Of a stretch of DNA of 64,000 nt, positions 23,834 through 35,985 are shown piece after piece (position 1 is the stretch's first letter; the number at the start of each line of letters is the position of its first letter). This stretch comes from Rhodamnia argentea. Its lineage: Eukaryota; Streptophyta; Magnoliopsida; Myrtales; Myrtaceae. The position numbers and the translations under genes are program-made. The DNA lies in the NCBI RefSeq assembly GCF_020921035.1, contig NC_063155.1, positions 8,293,001-8,357,000 of the forward strand, read 5' to 3'. A model generated the notes under the pieces. The model was given only the letters and a program-made list of their open reading frames with translations, ran no database searches and had not been told where the DNA came from.

Positions 23834-24502
23834 TTTCGGTGACACCGCAATCGATATTCTCATTGCCAAATCTACCGAAACGATGAAACATGCTTAGCCA
23901 TTCTCTCCATTGGGGATCGTTCATAGAGATACCACATACATTTCTCGCGTTCCTCCTTACTTTGCCGACCGTCACAAATTGAATTGCAAATCGAATGCTA
24001 TCGTAAGTGATTACGTATGAACGAGCCCTTTGCACCAAATTCGCAAGTCAAGACAAATTGGATTGCCTCACTGTAGATGATCACGACACCATTGTATCTT
24101 TGTACGGAGAGACTCAGAAACTAAGTCACACCAAAACATGACTCATTCAAAATCCCTTTGTATCCTGCCATGTGAACCCAAAAAGAGGGAGAAGAAGCAA
24201 AAAGTTGAATGCTGCCTTAGAAACATTGGGTGTGTCTTTATTCAACTTTTTGTCCAGCAAAAATTCAAATGATACAAAATAAAAATTAGAACAGCATAGG
24301 ATAAAATGAAAATTGAAAGGGAGACTGTCGAAAATGGAAACGATTGTCTATATTTGTCCATCGATGATGACGACACTTTTGTTTTTTGAAGTTAAAGGGC
24401 GCTTGTCCTCTCCTAGGATTGATGACGCCGTGGCGCTTCTAGTGCCGCACGAACTCGAGAGAGAGATCGACACAGGAGTAGAGATGGGAGGAGTTCGCGT
24501 TG

Positions 24503-25811
24503 GACTCTTAAATTGGAGAAAATTTTCGGTGATTGTAAAGCGTTACGTCAATTGCTGATGTGACACGCATTTTTAACTCATATTTAATAATATATTGACA
24601 TGTGTCCGCTGAATTGGAGTAAAAAGATAATAGTTTCTTCTTTTACCCTTACTTCTCTCATGGCCGTCTGTCTTTCGTGGCCATTGGCACTGCCTACAAG
24701 CTTTGTCTCGGCTGGCTCTTTCATGGCTGGCGGCACCGAGCGAGCCTTCTCGCTCACGGCCATAGCGCCAAACGAGCCTTTGTCTTGGCTGGCTCCTTCG
24801 CCCACGTTGCTTTCCATATATGGGTCTTTCATTGCCATCTATCTGCGTTCAAGCATCTTCTAGCCAACGCTTCAGATTTGGCATCCATGGCCACCGACAC
24901 CATACGAGCTGTCGTTGCTCGTGGCCGTGGTTTGAGTCGATCTTCGTTCCTCATGAACTCATCCATGAGCATGTAGTCCTTGATCCACTCCCGCCGAAGC
25001 TTGCACTTGGTCAACGATGTGACAATCGAGCCCCCGAGCGGCCTCCTGCCCTTTTTGCTTCTACTTCTTCTAGCCAATGTGCAAGGGTAGTGCCGCCGAC
25101 TCAGATGTCATGCTCGCGAGCCACGACATCTCAATCCTATATGGCTGCTTACAGTATAAGTAGCACCGATACCGATACACAAAATGATAAATTATTATTA
25201 TTATATATATCGGCGTTGAGTTTTTTCTTGTATTAGGTATTCACAATTAAGTTTTTTTTTTTGTTGCCGGTATATTAATTTTGGGGTAGCTAGGTATATG
25301 ACTTAAGTATATATATTTTTGATAAATTTACATTTGGACCCCTAATTTATTAAAATGCTTAAAATTGACCCCATGCGTGTCGAATGGGGTGTTGGGATGT
25401 TGGACTCACATGTCTAGAGCACTAACTACATGTCGATCGCATGTTGGGGAGTATCGGACATGACACGAAGGCCTTCGGAGAGCATCGATGTTTTCTAGTT
25501 TGCAATTGCCCCCATGGCCGCGAGTAGCAATGGCTCGCTAGATGCCGGCGGCCATGGAGGGCCGGATTTGAAGAGCTGGCCAAGACGAAGCTTGAAGGCG
25601 GTGCCCATGGCCATGGAAGAAAAACAACCAGGTAAGAAGCGAGGATGAAGGAAGAACAAGAGAAAAAAAATATTATTATTTTATTTTAATTTAGTGGACA
25701 CATGTCAATATATTATCAGACATTATTAAAAAATATCATTGGACATTATTAAAAACTACGCGCCACGTCAGCTTTGTGACTGCTGAATATTTTCTTCTTA
25801 AATTGACACTC
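24503..25811. mobile_element. Long-arm inverted-repeat element, about 1.3 kb
   Basis: The left arm at about 24503-24610 pairs with the right arm at about 25690-25811; the clearest shared part is ATAATATATTGACATGTGTCC on the left with GGACACATGTCAATATATTA on the right, and GCTGATGTGACACGC pairs with GCGCCACGTCAGC. The GC-rich interior repeats words such as CCATGGCC and GGCCATGG and has several short frames on both strands with no recognised domain. Size and long arms suit a non-autonomous Mutator-like element, but I could not confirm a 9-bp duplication. Confidence 0.6.
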
Positions 25812-28162
25812 TTTTGACTCTCTCTTCCTTAGAATTTGTCCATCTAGTTTACTTACTTGCTACGTCATAATCAATAAACGTAAAGTCTCATTTATTCACG
25901 GGGCCGAAATTGATGTTGACCCGACCCGTTTGTCCATGGTTAGGCCCACAATGCGGCCATGCGTCATGCAGCATTGTTAGCTATGTTTCCGACTAATGAC
26001 ACGAGACCAAGAGTGGCGAGGCTGGTTTGTCAAATCTCCTTCGCCCAATTTATGCATATGAAAGGAGAAAGGAGTGGAAAATCGCAGCGTTTTTGTTTCT
26101 ATAAACTGCCCATCTTTTAACGTATTAAAATGACTGACTCGACAAGAGATTGCGATGTTCGGAATGCGATCGATCGGAAAAACCGAACCGGTTGCGTTTC
26201 GCAAGCACGGGAAGCTCGTGCGCCCCTCTTTTAAATCCGATTGTCGATCGTTGAAGTGTTCACGCATCGCCTTACCGAGACCTGTTTATTCCGTACTGAA
26301 ATGACAGATGCGGTTAGACAGCGGCGTAGATTGGGGATTAGTTCTTCCAATTAGATTCTCATCGATAGTACGGTTGGAAAAAATGGAACTCTTAGTCACT
26401 TCTAGGTGCCGTTTGCATCATTACACTGAATCATCTCATTAAATTCCTACCTTTCCCTCATTCGTCTCATTGGCCGCCCCTCCCTCCTCCTCATAAACTC
26501 AACCCGTATCAATGCTAACACGACGACGAATTTCCCCCCATCTCCTTCTGGAAACGACCCCTTTGCACCATACTCACTAACCTTTTTTTCCTGTTTCATA
26601 CACCCGTGGCGCCTCCGGACCAATGCGAAGCGACCGGCGGACCCCGTCGCTACGCGATCTACACTTGCGTGGTCCGTAGAAATACGACGTGGTATCGAAC
26701 ATTAAAGGAGGGGCGGAGGGGGGGGGGGTGACAGAACGAAGAGACGGACACCCCGGCGCGAAATCGATTGGGCTTTCGGTAGGTGCAATTGGGCCCCACA
26801 GCAAACCCCCTCCCCGGAAAAAGGCTTTTTTATTTTTATTTTTAAGACGTATTACCCAAAGCCGCGGGGCCCACACGAAAGATAAGAGTCCCCCGCGGAT
26901 GCTGAGGTGTCAAGATCCTGCTGGAGGAGGCGGGGGAGTAAAACTTTTGTCGGCATCCGGGCGGGTGGCGACACCTGTCGCCGTTGGATTAATTGAGGAA
27001 AGAGATTGGGTGGGGGGCGGTGATCAAATCTGATCCGTCGAGTGGTGGACACTCGTTTGGGCCCCAGGCCCACTTCCGACAGGGGATTGAATGGTGGGTG
27101 TTGACTTTTTCCCCGTTTCTTTTTTTTGTTTTTTCCTGAGCTCGGATTGACACTGACCCATTTAAGGTTTTCTGCGTCTCGTCTTTGTCTTAAATGAAAA
27201 TGCTCCAAAAGTCAAAGCTCTGCACGGTCACGGTCAGTCTGTTCGCTCGGGTGAGTTTGAGAGCTTTGTGAGCTTTGGCGGTGATGGACTTGAAGATACG
27301 TGTTTGTGGGAGTTCGAGTTGACAATCTGAGAATCTGGGATTCGGACCTTACATTGATTCGATCACCCTCCTTGGCAGCATGACGGAAATTGAGAACAGA
27401 TTTACCCAAGGCAGGGTGAGAATCAAGCTGTCCGTGCGCCAGATTCGCCATTCAGAGTTTCATGGTTTATCATGATGAGATCGGTAGAGTTCCTTGTTCG
27501 CAGGTTAGCGAATCTTTTCGAGTCGGATACGTGAGAAGAATTTCACGTTTCACACACTGACGGACTAACTTGTCGTTATGTTTAGGTCGACTAGAAGCAG
27601 GCGTCACGGAACTAATGTTAACTGTGTTAATCTGTCCAACCATACCTAGGAGTCTACAGGCATGTCAAAGTGGATTTAGGAGTGTCAATGGCTGGATCGG
27701 GTCGGGTCGATATAGGGGTGTACTTGACCCGACCAAAGAGGATCCTGGCCATGGGGGAAGGAATCATGGCCTCTGATCTGCATGTATATACAAACATCGC
27801 CATGATTATAGCCTCGCAATACCGGAAACACTCCATGTTCCGAGAACTATTTATATCTTTAATTTTAACATTTCAAGGTGAAAAATCTCTGCTGCACGAA
27901 CACAAAGGTGATATATCTTAGATGTCAAGAAAGTTGGGAAAAGGAATGAACAGAGGTACAGCAGTGATCCCTGGACAAGTTTTTGCAGTATTGATCCTTT
28001 AAACTGCAGACCTATTGAGGTAAAAACCTTGCCGTGACTTCTCTAAATGTGTATGTGATTCCCGCTCACTAATGTAAGATCTCGGCGGCAAAAAATCGAG
28101 ATAATCGCCGTAACATTTGAGATACTGACGCTGCAACTGTCGATAATCAAGTCGAGAAGCTT
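25812..28162. other. Spacer including a GC-rich stretch and the hydrolase-like gene's 3' UTR
   Basis: 26570-27150 is notably G/C-rich, with an 11-base G run near 26718, CCCC tracts and short overlapping frames (26577-26876, 26852-27208 on -) that match no family. About 27900-28162 is probably the 3' UTR of the following gene. No gene recognised. Confidence 0.4.
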
Positions 28163-31100
28163 TCAAGATTCGAAATTCTCCCACAAAAAGCAGTACAGCT
28201 CCTCTGCAACAGCAGATGGGTACTCTTCCTGTGGCAAGAGCGCGCCTGGAACCTCGACGAACTTGGTGACCCCTTTGGCTCCTCGAAGGGCTTCCATCTC
28301 TGCTTTTGACCTCCTAGGAGAGCCTTCAGTTGACACGACTAGGACTGGCATCTTTCCTTCCAAACCGGCAAATAGCTCAAGAAACTCCTTTCGCCATTTT
28401 ACGGGGTCAAGTAGACCCGTCAAGAAAGCAGCAGGCACATATCGGGCGCCTGGCCGTTTTGTTAGCCCATATCTGCTCTCGACAATTTCTGGTGTCACAT
28501 TGTCAGGGTTTGCGTATACATGAGATTTGTACTGGGACTGGATAGCCTTCTCGTTGCTGACGAGTATGTTGTACATTATCCAGCCCAAAGCAGGGGCTCT
28601 TAGAGTGCCTCTAAGCAATCCGTACCTGATGGAAAATCGAGTGAGAGAGAGAGAGAGAGAGAGAACTACTTCTGAACTTGGGGAAATGGTGCTGCTTATA
28701 GTGACCCAAGGGGAACAATTTTTTCCAAAGGTCACCTAGAATGATGTTGGTAAGTACAAGCCATAGATTTAGTTCAGTCAAAAATTAGAATAGTGACATT
28801 TAAATAAAAATTAGCTGAGAATTTGGCATAAGTATAACTCATTTTCAACATGACAAGTGGCTTGGTGATCAAAATGCTTTAAGAACACGAAACCAAGTCC
28901 ATAGATGGAATGCCAAGTGCATGAATTCTCGATAAAATTTGCATCCAGGAGAGATACCAAATCGGTACTCAACTCTTTTGGTGGATAACACAACAATAAA
29001 CATGGGCATGGATTAGCACAATGAGTCACGGGCCAAGACTAAAGCAATTGGCTTTATTTTCTCCTCTTTACCTTCAAGTGATTGGCTTTATCACCAACTT
29101 GCTACACAGTACACACTACACGACCAAGTAAACAGGTAATGCACTTAGCCTCTCCCTTTTCTAACTGTTAGTTAACGACTCCTACCTGGAAATTGAAATT
29201 ATAAAAGGAAATGTAAAATGCCCAAAAGTACCTTGTTTCCATGTTGGATTCTCGGCCAAACACAATAGGGAGAGGCCCAGCCCAAGTCGGAGCGACAGCA
29301 CCAATGGCTCTTGGCTTCACCAAACCCTTTTTCGCAGCACGCGCTACGATTGTGGCGGCATGGCCTCCTCCAAAAACCACCAAGTCATCTGCTGGTAAAT
29401 AACATAAGAGAGTTAGAAAGAGTATTATCCGTACAACTCGAGAGACAAACAAGCTATAGTACAAAATAAAAGCTTCAAACAGAGCAGCAACAAAATAAAT
29501 CAGTAACTAAAGCCGACCGGAACTTTAAGATAGTTGTGAGCAGGGTTAAAACTTCTGAGCTCAAATTGCTAGTCCTCGTACAGAATGAGCATGACAAAAG
29601 GTTAGATCATTGAGCAGCCTAATAGCTGCAGATGATAACCTACTTTACTATATTGAGAATAAATGCATGAGAAAACATAAGATTTTGCCTGTCCAACACC
29701 TTTAGAATTATCTGACCAGCACATATAGCCCTATGTCAATCACCTTGTTTGGTTGATTGTACAAGAACACGATTGCTTGTTAAAAACCTTGACATTGTAG
29801 GATTTCAACTGTTCAAAATACTTTATCACAAACACCATATGATGTAGGTCGCCAGAAAAGTTTCAAATGGAGGCTTCAGTGAAGTAAATGCAAAAAGAAA
29901 TTCAGCAAAACAAAAACTGATGCATTTGATCTTTTGCCCATATTCTTTCAACTGCCTGCTTATATAGTCAATTCATGTTTCAGATCCCTATTAGCTCACA
30001 TCTTGACACAAATGCTTTTTTCAGGGTCTAAAAGTCCTAAAATCCTGTGGGGAAATAGAACAGATTTGGTTGTTGACTGTTGCTTTAGGTTTCACTTCAC
30101 CCCTAAATGCATGCAAATTCTTTCAAGAAACAGAGAACAGAAAAGCCTAGCAACAAATATGTCAATTGTTTGGTTTAAAGAGTGTCTACTGAACCTCTAG
30201 ATCTACCACATTAATAGAAGATGCGATCATAGTCCTCAATTTAATCATATTTAACTTGTTCCAATTCAGGTTTTTCAAGTAGATACTTCAAGAGATTCAT
30301 CAAGGAGAAGTCAGTTTCCTCAAACTCAGGGTTCAAGCCACTATAGCTAATGATGGATCATCATGACACAAGAATTGAAGAGGTCAAATACTACGCAAGA
30401 ACACCATAAGAAAGTTCATTTTCCCAATTCCAGGTGAATAAGAACTTTGCACCGATAAAGCATTGAAAATTGTGCTGATGGATGTATGAACTTTGATTTT
30501 GGATAACTGGATAATAAACAAATGGAATATCCTTTTATATCTTTTCGCTCATTGTGCCACCAAAATGGTTTTCTCAAATATAGACACTAGCAAAGTCGCA
30601 ATAAGCAACGAATCATATAAATATTCTGTATGCTATCCACTGATGGTTAATGATGGAGGTACTGACAGAAGTATGGATGCTGGAGCTACCTGAGCGACTT
30701 AGAGGGCTATCAGGCGCATTTACAAAATCAACCAGGAATTTCTCCATGACATCTGCATCATAATCCATCTTTAACCGATCAGAGTAGCCCAGACCGGGCC
30801 AATCCACAATAGTAGCATGCCAATTAACTTCACCAACTCGTTCGACGATATCTTTGGCCACTAGTCTCCATTCCTCTATAGTACTCACATCAGATATTGT
30901 GGGCATCATGAGAATATCTTTAGAAGCATCAGAGCTTTCACTTTCATGCTTTTCGTAGTGGATGTTGATATCATTGTCCTTGAACTTCCATAGCCAATTA
31001 TTGGACTGAAATCAGATTTAGACTCATGAGAAATATTGCAAACAATAAATAGCTGATGTCCACATATTTTAGTCGCAATCATGTATTACGTATGCTAACA

Positions 31101-32587
31101 TGAAAATCACAAGACACCCGGAGTATGCATAACTAGTCACCCACTGATTAATATCAAGTTGCAAATGCAGGGACCATCTAACTCTTTAATTTAAGTCAAT
31201 ATCAGCCAGTCCACTTGCCTCTATGTCTGGCAAATTTGGTTAGTCAATACCAGCCAGTCTGCTGCACAAACACACACAAAAAAAAAAATACCAATAAAAT
31301 GCTAGTTTATTTTTTACATTTAATTCCGTAATGCAAGTTTCTATCTTTGCACGACAATGCAAGCTAAGCAGCTAAAACGTGAGTGTCAAAGGAATCTCCA
31401 TTCAAGAGGGTAACTAGTTTACATTGGCGAAACCTAGAGCAGTGGCAAACCACCAAACACCAATTATCAAGGAGAATTGCACTAAACTTACTGTTGCATA
31501 AAATAAGTATTTCAAAACGATTACATTCTCACTTTACTGAAATCTATCAAGTTTAAACCAACATTGGAAAAAGAACTTTGGGGAAGAGCATTTGGCCATG
31601 GAAGTGGAGTAAATGGAGCATGAACAAAGTCCACAACTTTTTGCTTCTTCACGAAGCAAATTTGAGGTGGTGGCAAATACATGAGCAAGCTTGAAATTTC
31701 TACACAAGTAAGCAAGAGGTGACCAAGTCCAAGAAGTATGTTGACTTGAGAAGCCAGCTTGCATCGAATGCAATGAACATGGTCTTCGGCGGCAACTTGA
31801 ACCCTTGAGAAGCAATCTTAGTCAGTCATGGACTCCCATAGAATTATGTTAATGTGTTTGATGTAACTTTCTTAGAAAAAGATTGTATTTATGAAAAACA
31901 CAAGATCACAAGGATTTGAATACAAGCACAAGTGTTTAGATTGGGAGAGTGATAGAGAGAGAAAGAGACTGCTTGTATCCAAAGAATTATGCTGTTCCTA
32001 TGTTGCCTCAATAGTCAGGTGCACACTATCTATACGGTCTGCTGTATCTTGAGGATCGCCGCAACATACCTTCTACACTTTCTGAAGGGCCAAATTTATC
32101 CTGGGGACAAGTACTTGCACGCCTCAGACGCTCCGTTTTTTAAATTTTCTATTTGTAATTCTTTGAAATTGTCACTACACTTACAAAAGAGAGCAAATCC
32201 TCCATGGGTAAATAACACTTGAACTGAAAAAGCCACCACCATCCAGCAAATCGTTCACGAGTAAAATAACACTTGCATCGAAAAACCCATCACCATCCAT
32301 CAGTTGTTTCAACCGCCGCGCCCCCTCCCCCCCCCACAATCCAATTAGCTTAGTAGATTCAGCCATTCAACAAACAAGGTGAATTGCAGGACTAGCAGAA
32401 GCCCACGTACCCTTGATGAGCTCGAGGGCTTATCAGCAACCGAGACGGCGGAATAATCCGCAGAAGATGAGAGGGCCTTGATCGATGCGGGCTGTCTCAC
32501 GAAGCAAGGAGCTGTACGGGTCTTCCAGTGAGCGAGCGCATGGGAAGACGGCGAGGAAACACAAAATGCTGCAGCAGAAGATGCCAT
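28163..32587 (-). CDS. Plastid-type alpha/beta-hydrolase-fold protein lacking the catalytic triad
   Basis: Four exons, 32587-32411, 31005-30690, 29391-29232 and 28625-28163, give 371 residues; every junction is GT-AG and keeps frame. Residues 1-59 are Ser/Ala-rich with few acidic residues, a probable plastid transit peptide. The fold is recognisable from DILMMPTISDVSTIEEWRLV, ATIVDWPGLGYSDRL and VVFGGGHAATIVARAAKKGL. At the nucleophile elbow, where active members have GxSxG, this protein reads GGGHA with Gly174 in the Ser place. The catalytic acid strand ends VSTEGSP with no Asp, and the His loop is VPGALLPQEEYP instead of the usual GHxPHxExP. The nearest relatives I recall are plant proteins annotated only as alpha/beta-hydrolases. 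Function unknown; a binding or scaffold role is an inference. Confidence 0.88.
28642..28664. repeat. GA microsatellite next to a splice acceptor
   Basis: Lies within the last intron of the hydrolase-like gene, ending about 17 bases from the final exon. On the gene's strand it is a CT run, so it forms the polypyrimidine tract of the acceptor. Confidence 0.85.
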
Positions 32588-32828
32588 TGCTTTGAGGGTA
32601 CGACGAAGAGAGAATCCTCGGAGGCGGGTTTAGGAGGAACTGGGATTCGAGGAAGAAAGCAGCCAAATTGGATCGATTGGAGCTGTCTGAACAGCGAACC
32701 GGAGCCAAGAAGTCAACCGAACCAAGATCTTTCGGACGTCGTGGGAAAAATCAAGCACAACAATGTTTTTGTTTCCCTTTTCCTCTTTTGGGTGGACAAT
32801 GGATCTCGATTACTTTAGACTAAAAAAA

Positions 32829-33341
32829 GTTAATATGATAAAAAATCTCAAATTATATATTTAGAATAAATTTATTTTAAATTATTTTTTTAATGACGAA
32901 AAATTTCAAATTATTACATCTGTGATAAATTCATACCGAATTATTTTTTTATCGCCAAAAATCCTAAAATGATACTTTTATGATAAATTTATTCTAAACT
33001 AATTTTTTTTACCACAAAAAATCTAAAATTGATACACCCGTCACAAATTTATCCTCAATTAAATTGGGTTAATGCATCAAAAAATCATAAATTGATATAC
33101 TTGTGACAAAAATATAGGATAAAAATCTCAAACTGGTATATCTATGAATTACCACGTGTCATCCAACTCAAGAATTTGATTGTTAGATTTAACGAAAATT
33201 AACGAAGGGCAAATTTATCATAAGTGTGCCAGTTTGGAGTAAATTTGTCACATGCGTACTAGTTTATGATTTTTTTTGTGGTAAAAAAATAGTTTGGAAT
33301 AGATTTATCACATGTGTATGAGTTTTTCTGTGGTATTAACC
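32829..33341. mobile_element. Foldback element with internal unit repeats (same family as 19.95 kb)
   Basis: Opens GTTAATATGATAAAAAATCT and closes with the complement-like TTTTTCTGTGGTATTAAC. Between lie repeated units AAAATCT...GATACACC...ATAAATTTATCC...AAACTAATTTTTT, first in one orientation, then in the other. It lies about 240 bases upstream of the hydrolase-like gene's start codon, so it may sit in its promoter. Confidence 0.7.
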
Positions 33342-33978
33342 CAAACTAAAATTATACGACACGTGTCATCAATATAACGTTTCTATTATTAAATATTAAT
33401 CTCTTCCATAGACTAGCTTGGAAAGAAAGTTACTCGGCAATTCACATGAAAACTATCCCTGCTAGTCAAGATCAGCCATCCAACAGTTCATGATCTAAAT
33501 TGACTTCAATCAGACCGGTTCAGCTGACTTCAAGCAGAAATCTTTTCCCAGCAATGGGCTCCAAGAGGGAAAACGAAGTTGTATTGCTGGGGTTGAGGGC
33601 CGATCATGGTTTCCGGAAATGTCTGGTATTTACACCACAAGATTGGCAAAAGCATGTGATGATCTTCTTGCAGAGTTAGATCCCTCGTCGTGTTCGGCGA
33701 ACTTGCAAGTTCCGGGCAGTCGGTTTTCTATGTAGCTAGTATAATCAGTGATCAATAGCTACATAATGCAGCAGGGAAGGATGGTACAATTGCTAGTTCA
33801 GTGTCATCGCATTAGAAATGGAGAGACTGATATCTACTAAAACATACGAACTGAAATTTTACTGGGCCGTATCTCATTCTGCAAGTATATTCAGATTAAA
33901 TAGCAGTGCAATTTGATATAACATCCGAGTCCGACAGTCGAAGTTCCCGCCTTATTATCAAGGAGACCCATGTAAGCA
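33342..33978. other. Spacer at the right border of the hydrolase gene and left border of the GST array
   Basis: No gene. From about 33800 on it resembles the 3' flanks of the other GST units (the text TTCAGTGTCATCGCATTA and GAAGTTCCC...TTATTATCAAGGAGACC recurs near 35.8, 42.75, 50.03 and 60.17 kb), so it is the 3' UTR and flank of the first GST copy. Confidence 0.6.
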
Positions 33979-34817
33979 TCAAGCTGTTGCGGATCCAAGA
34001 GCCCTAGCCCTTTTTAACTGAAGAACGGTCACCAGCTTCTCATGCGGACGCATTGCATCTTTCAACGATGGCAACTCCGTCAGAGCTTTCACCCAAGAGA
34101 TCACCCTTGGATACTTCTCTTGGTCCATGAATTTTACACCGAGGGCTTCTTCCTGAGCTTTTATGAGCACCCAATGTTGAACATGCAACAATGTCTAGGA
34201 GTCCCATGTTGTCGCCGTTGATAAATGGCGATCCCCCGGGATAACTGCCCTTGATTCCCTCTTCGAATATTTTCAGTTTGTTGTGTACTTCCTCGACGGC
34301 TCTCTCTTGCGCTTCTCCATCAGTTTTGAGCACAGAGAACGTGGCCTCAAACAACTTGAGTCGACAACTTCCAATCATAAAATTGCTTGAACTCTAGTTT
34401 GATCTTAGCTTTGTCTTTAACCTGTCTATTATGTAAAGAGAAAATTCTTGAACTCTAGTTTGATCTTAGTTTGCAGGAAAAACTTGCACCAACCTGCTGG
34501 GGGAGAAAGCCAGCCCAGAAGCGAACTTTGGCTCTTTCATAGGGATCTTGGGGCAGGAGTCGAGGACCCTCCTTCCAAGTCTCATAAATGTACTCAATAA
34601 TGACCAGCGACTCGGCGGTGGACTTGCCATTGTGAGCAAGAACAGGGACTTTCTTGTGAACAGGACTGTACCACAAGAGCGCTTCACTCTTGTTCGCCAA
34701 ATCTTCTTCCACGAACTTGTACTCGATCCCTTTCACCTTCAGAGCTAGTTCCACCCTCTCGCTGAGCAGACTAACCTGCATTCCATGAAGAACCACTCTG
34801 TTTTCTCCTCCAGCCAT
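33979..34817 (-). pseudogene. Tau-class GST copy A, single-base frameshift in exon 2
   Basis: Exon 1 34817-34494 (108 codons, MAGGENRVVLHGM start) and exon 2 34354-33979. The N-terminal thioredoxin fold is present with the catalytic Ser in VSLLSERVEL, HKKVPVL and the ES of AESLVIIEY, but GKSTAES replaces the usual GKPIAES and EYIYE replaces EYIDE. Exon 2 is 376 bases, one more than the 375 of intact copies: a T4 run at 34159-34162 replaces T3 and shifts the frame after LGAHK. Downstream text, in the shifted frame, is well conserved (EKYPRVISWVKALTELP). The acceptor is CAAG|TTG, not GCAG|TTG. Probably a recent pseudogene; a sequencing error in the run is the alternative. Confidence 0.85.
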
Positions 34818-35985
34818 CTCTCTCTCTCTCTCTCTCCCTCTGGGTTCAAGATTAGACGTGGGGGTCTCATGGGTTTAGTGCTTTGATATACACTGCTTTG
34901 TTCTATTTAACGTTGAATCGACAGCATCTTTTGGCTTGTTTGACAAGAACCACGGCCAAGCATCTTTTTGACGAAATGGACAGTATACATACTAAAGAAT
35001 TCTATCTCCTTGAACGCGCCCAGAGACTGATTCATGGATTTCTTGGTTGATGAACATAAAACTAGATCCTTCATGGAATCTTTTCTCTGCTCATAATAAC
35101 AGTCACTTCCTTCCATTTTCCTTTTCCCTTTGTTGAGCCTTCCAATGGGGAATCATTAAGCTGCAGCAGCATCCATCTCAAGTGTCCTTTTAGCTAAAGC
35201 ATCGGGCTTACATAGTTACAATCAAAACTTTTGAGCCATGAAATGTGAAAAAATCGAGAGTTGTATATTAAATATATAGATGTTAAGATGTTATAACACG
35301 AACCAGATAAGCCCCCCTCACTATTTTCAGGTAACCGCATGGCAGATTTACTGTCAAACTCAAATCGACATGATGGGGAGCCCATATCTTATCATTTGAG
35401 GTCTTCAAACTATAGATTTCATTCACTTTCCTTCGAGAACAAATCTGGCTAACCTAAGAAGATGTCTTGTCCCCAGAGCAATTCCCTTGAGGCATAAGAG
35501 CAATCAATTTGCGGGCGCGGTATGTGAGAGGAGCACATCTGACAAGACTAGCAGGGGAAGAATGTTGCTCGGCAATTCACATTGAAAATATCTCTAGTAA
35601 TACAAAGATCAGCCATCCAATAAGACATGATCTAAATTGACTTGAAGTAGAACTGTTTGCAAGTTAGATCCTTCATTGTGTTCAACGAAGTTGCAAGCTG
35701 CAAGTTGCAGCCAGCCAGTTTTCTGTGCAGCTAGCGGTATCAATAACTAGTAGCTACATAACATTAGCACAGTAGGATGGAGCAGATAGCGAGTTCAGTG
35801 CTACCGCATTACAAGAATAAAAAAAGAGACTAAGAGACGTAGTGAAACATTTGAAGCAAACTTCATTGATGGCAATAGCTTATTCCACAAATATATTCGG
35901 ATTAGATAGAAGTACAATCAAATATAACACGCCAACGTGACTAAGGAAGTTCCCACCATCATTATCAAGGAGACCCTTAAAAGCA
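34818..35985. other. Spacer between GST copies A and B
   Basis: Begins with the CT tract that abuts the copy A start codon. Contains the recurring array segments found in other spacers, such as AACCTTCCAATGGGGAATC-like text (about 35130) and ATGGCAGATTTACTGTCAAA (about 35338). No other gene recognised. Confidence 0.6.

Noticed and set aside
24600-25236. Apparent multi-frame coding region at 24.6-25.2 kb
   Set aside because: It lies inside an inverted-repeat element; frames on both strands are equally open and match no family.
26577-27208. Possible small genes in the GC-rich 26.6-27.2 kb stretch
   Set aside because: Frames overlap on both strands, lack motifs and follow base composition.
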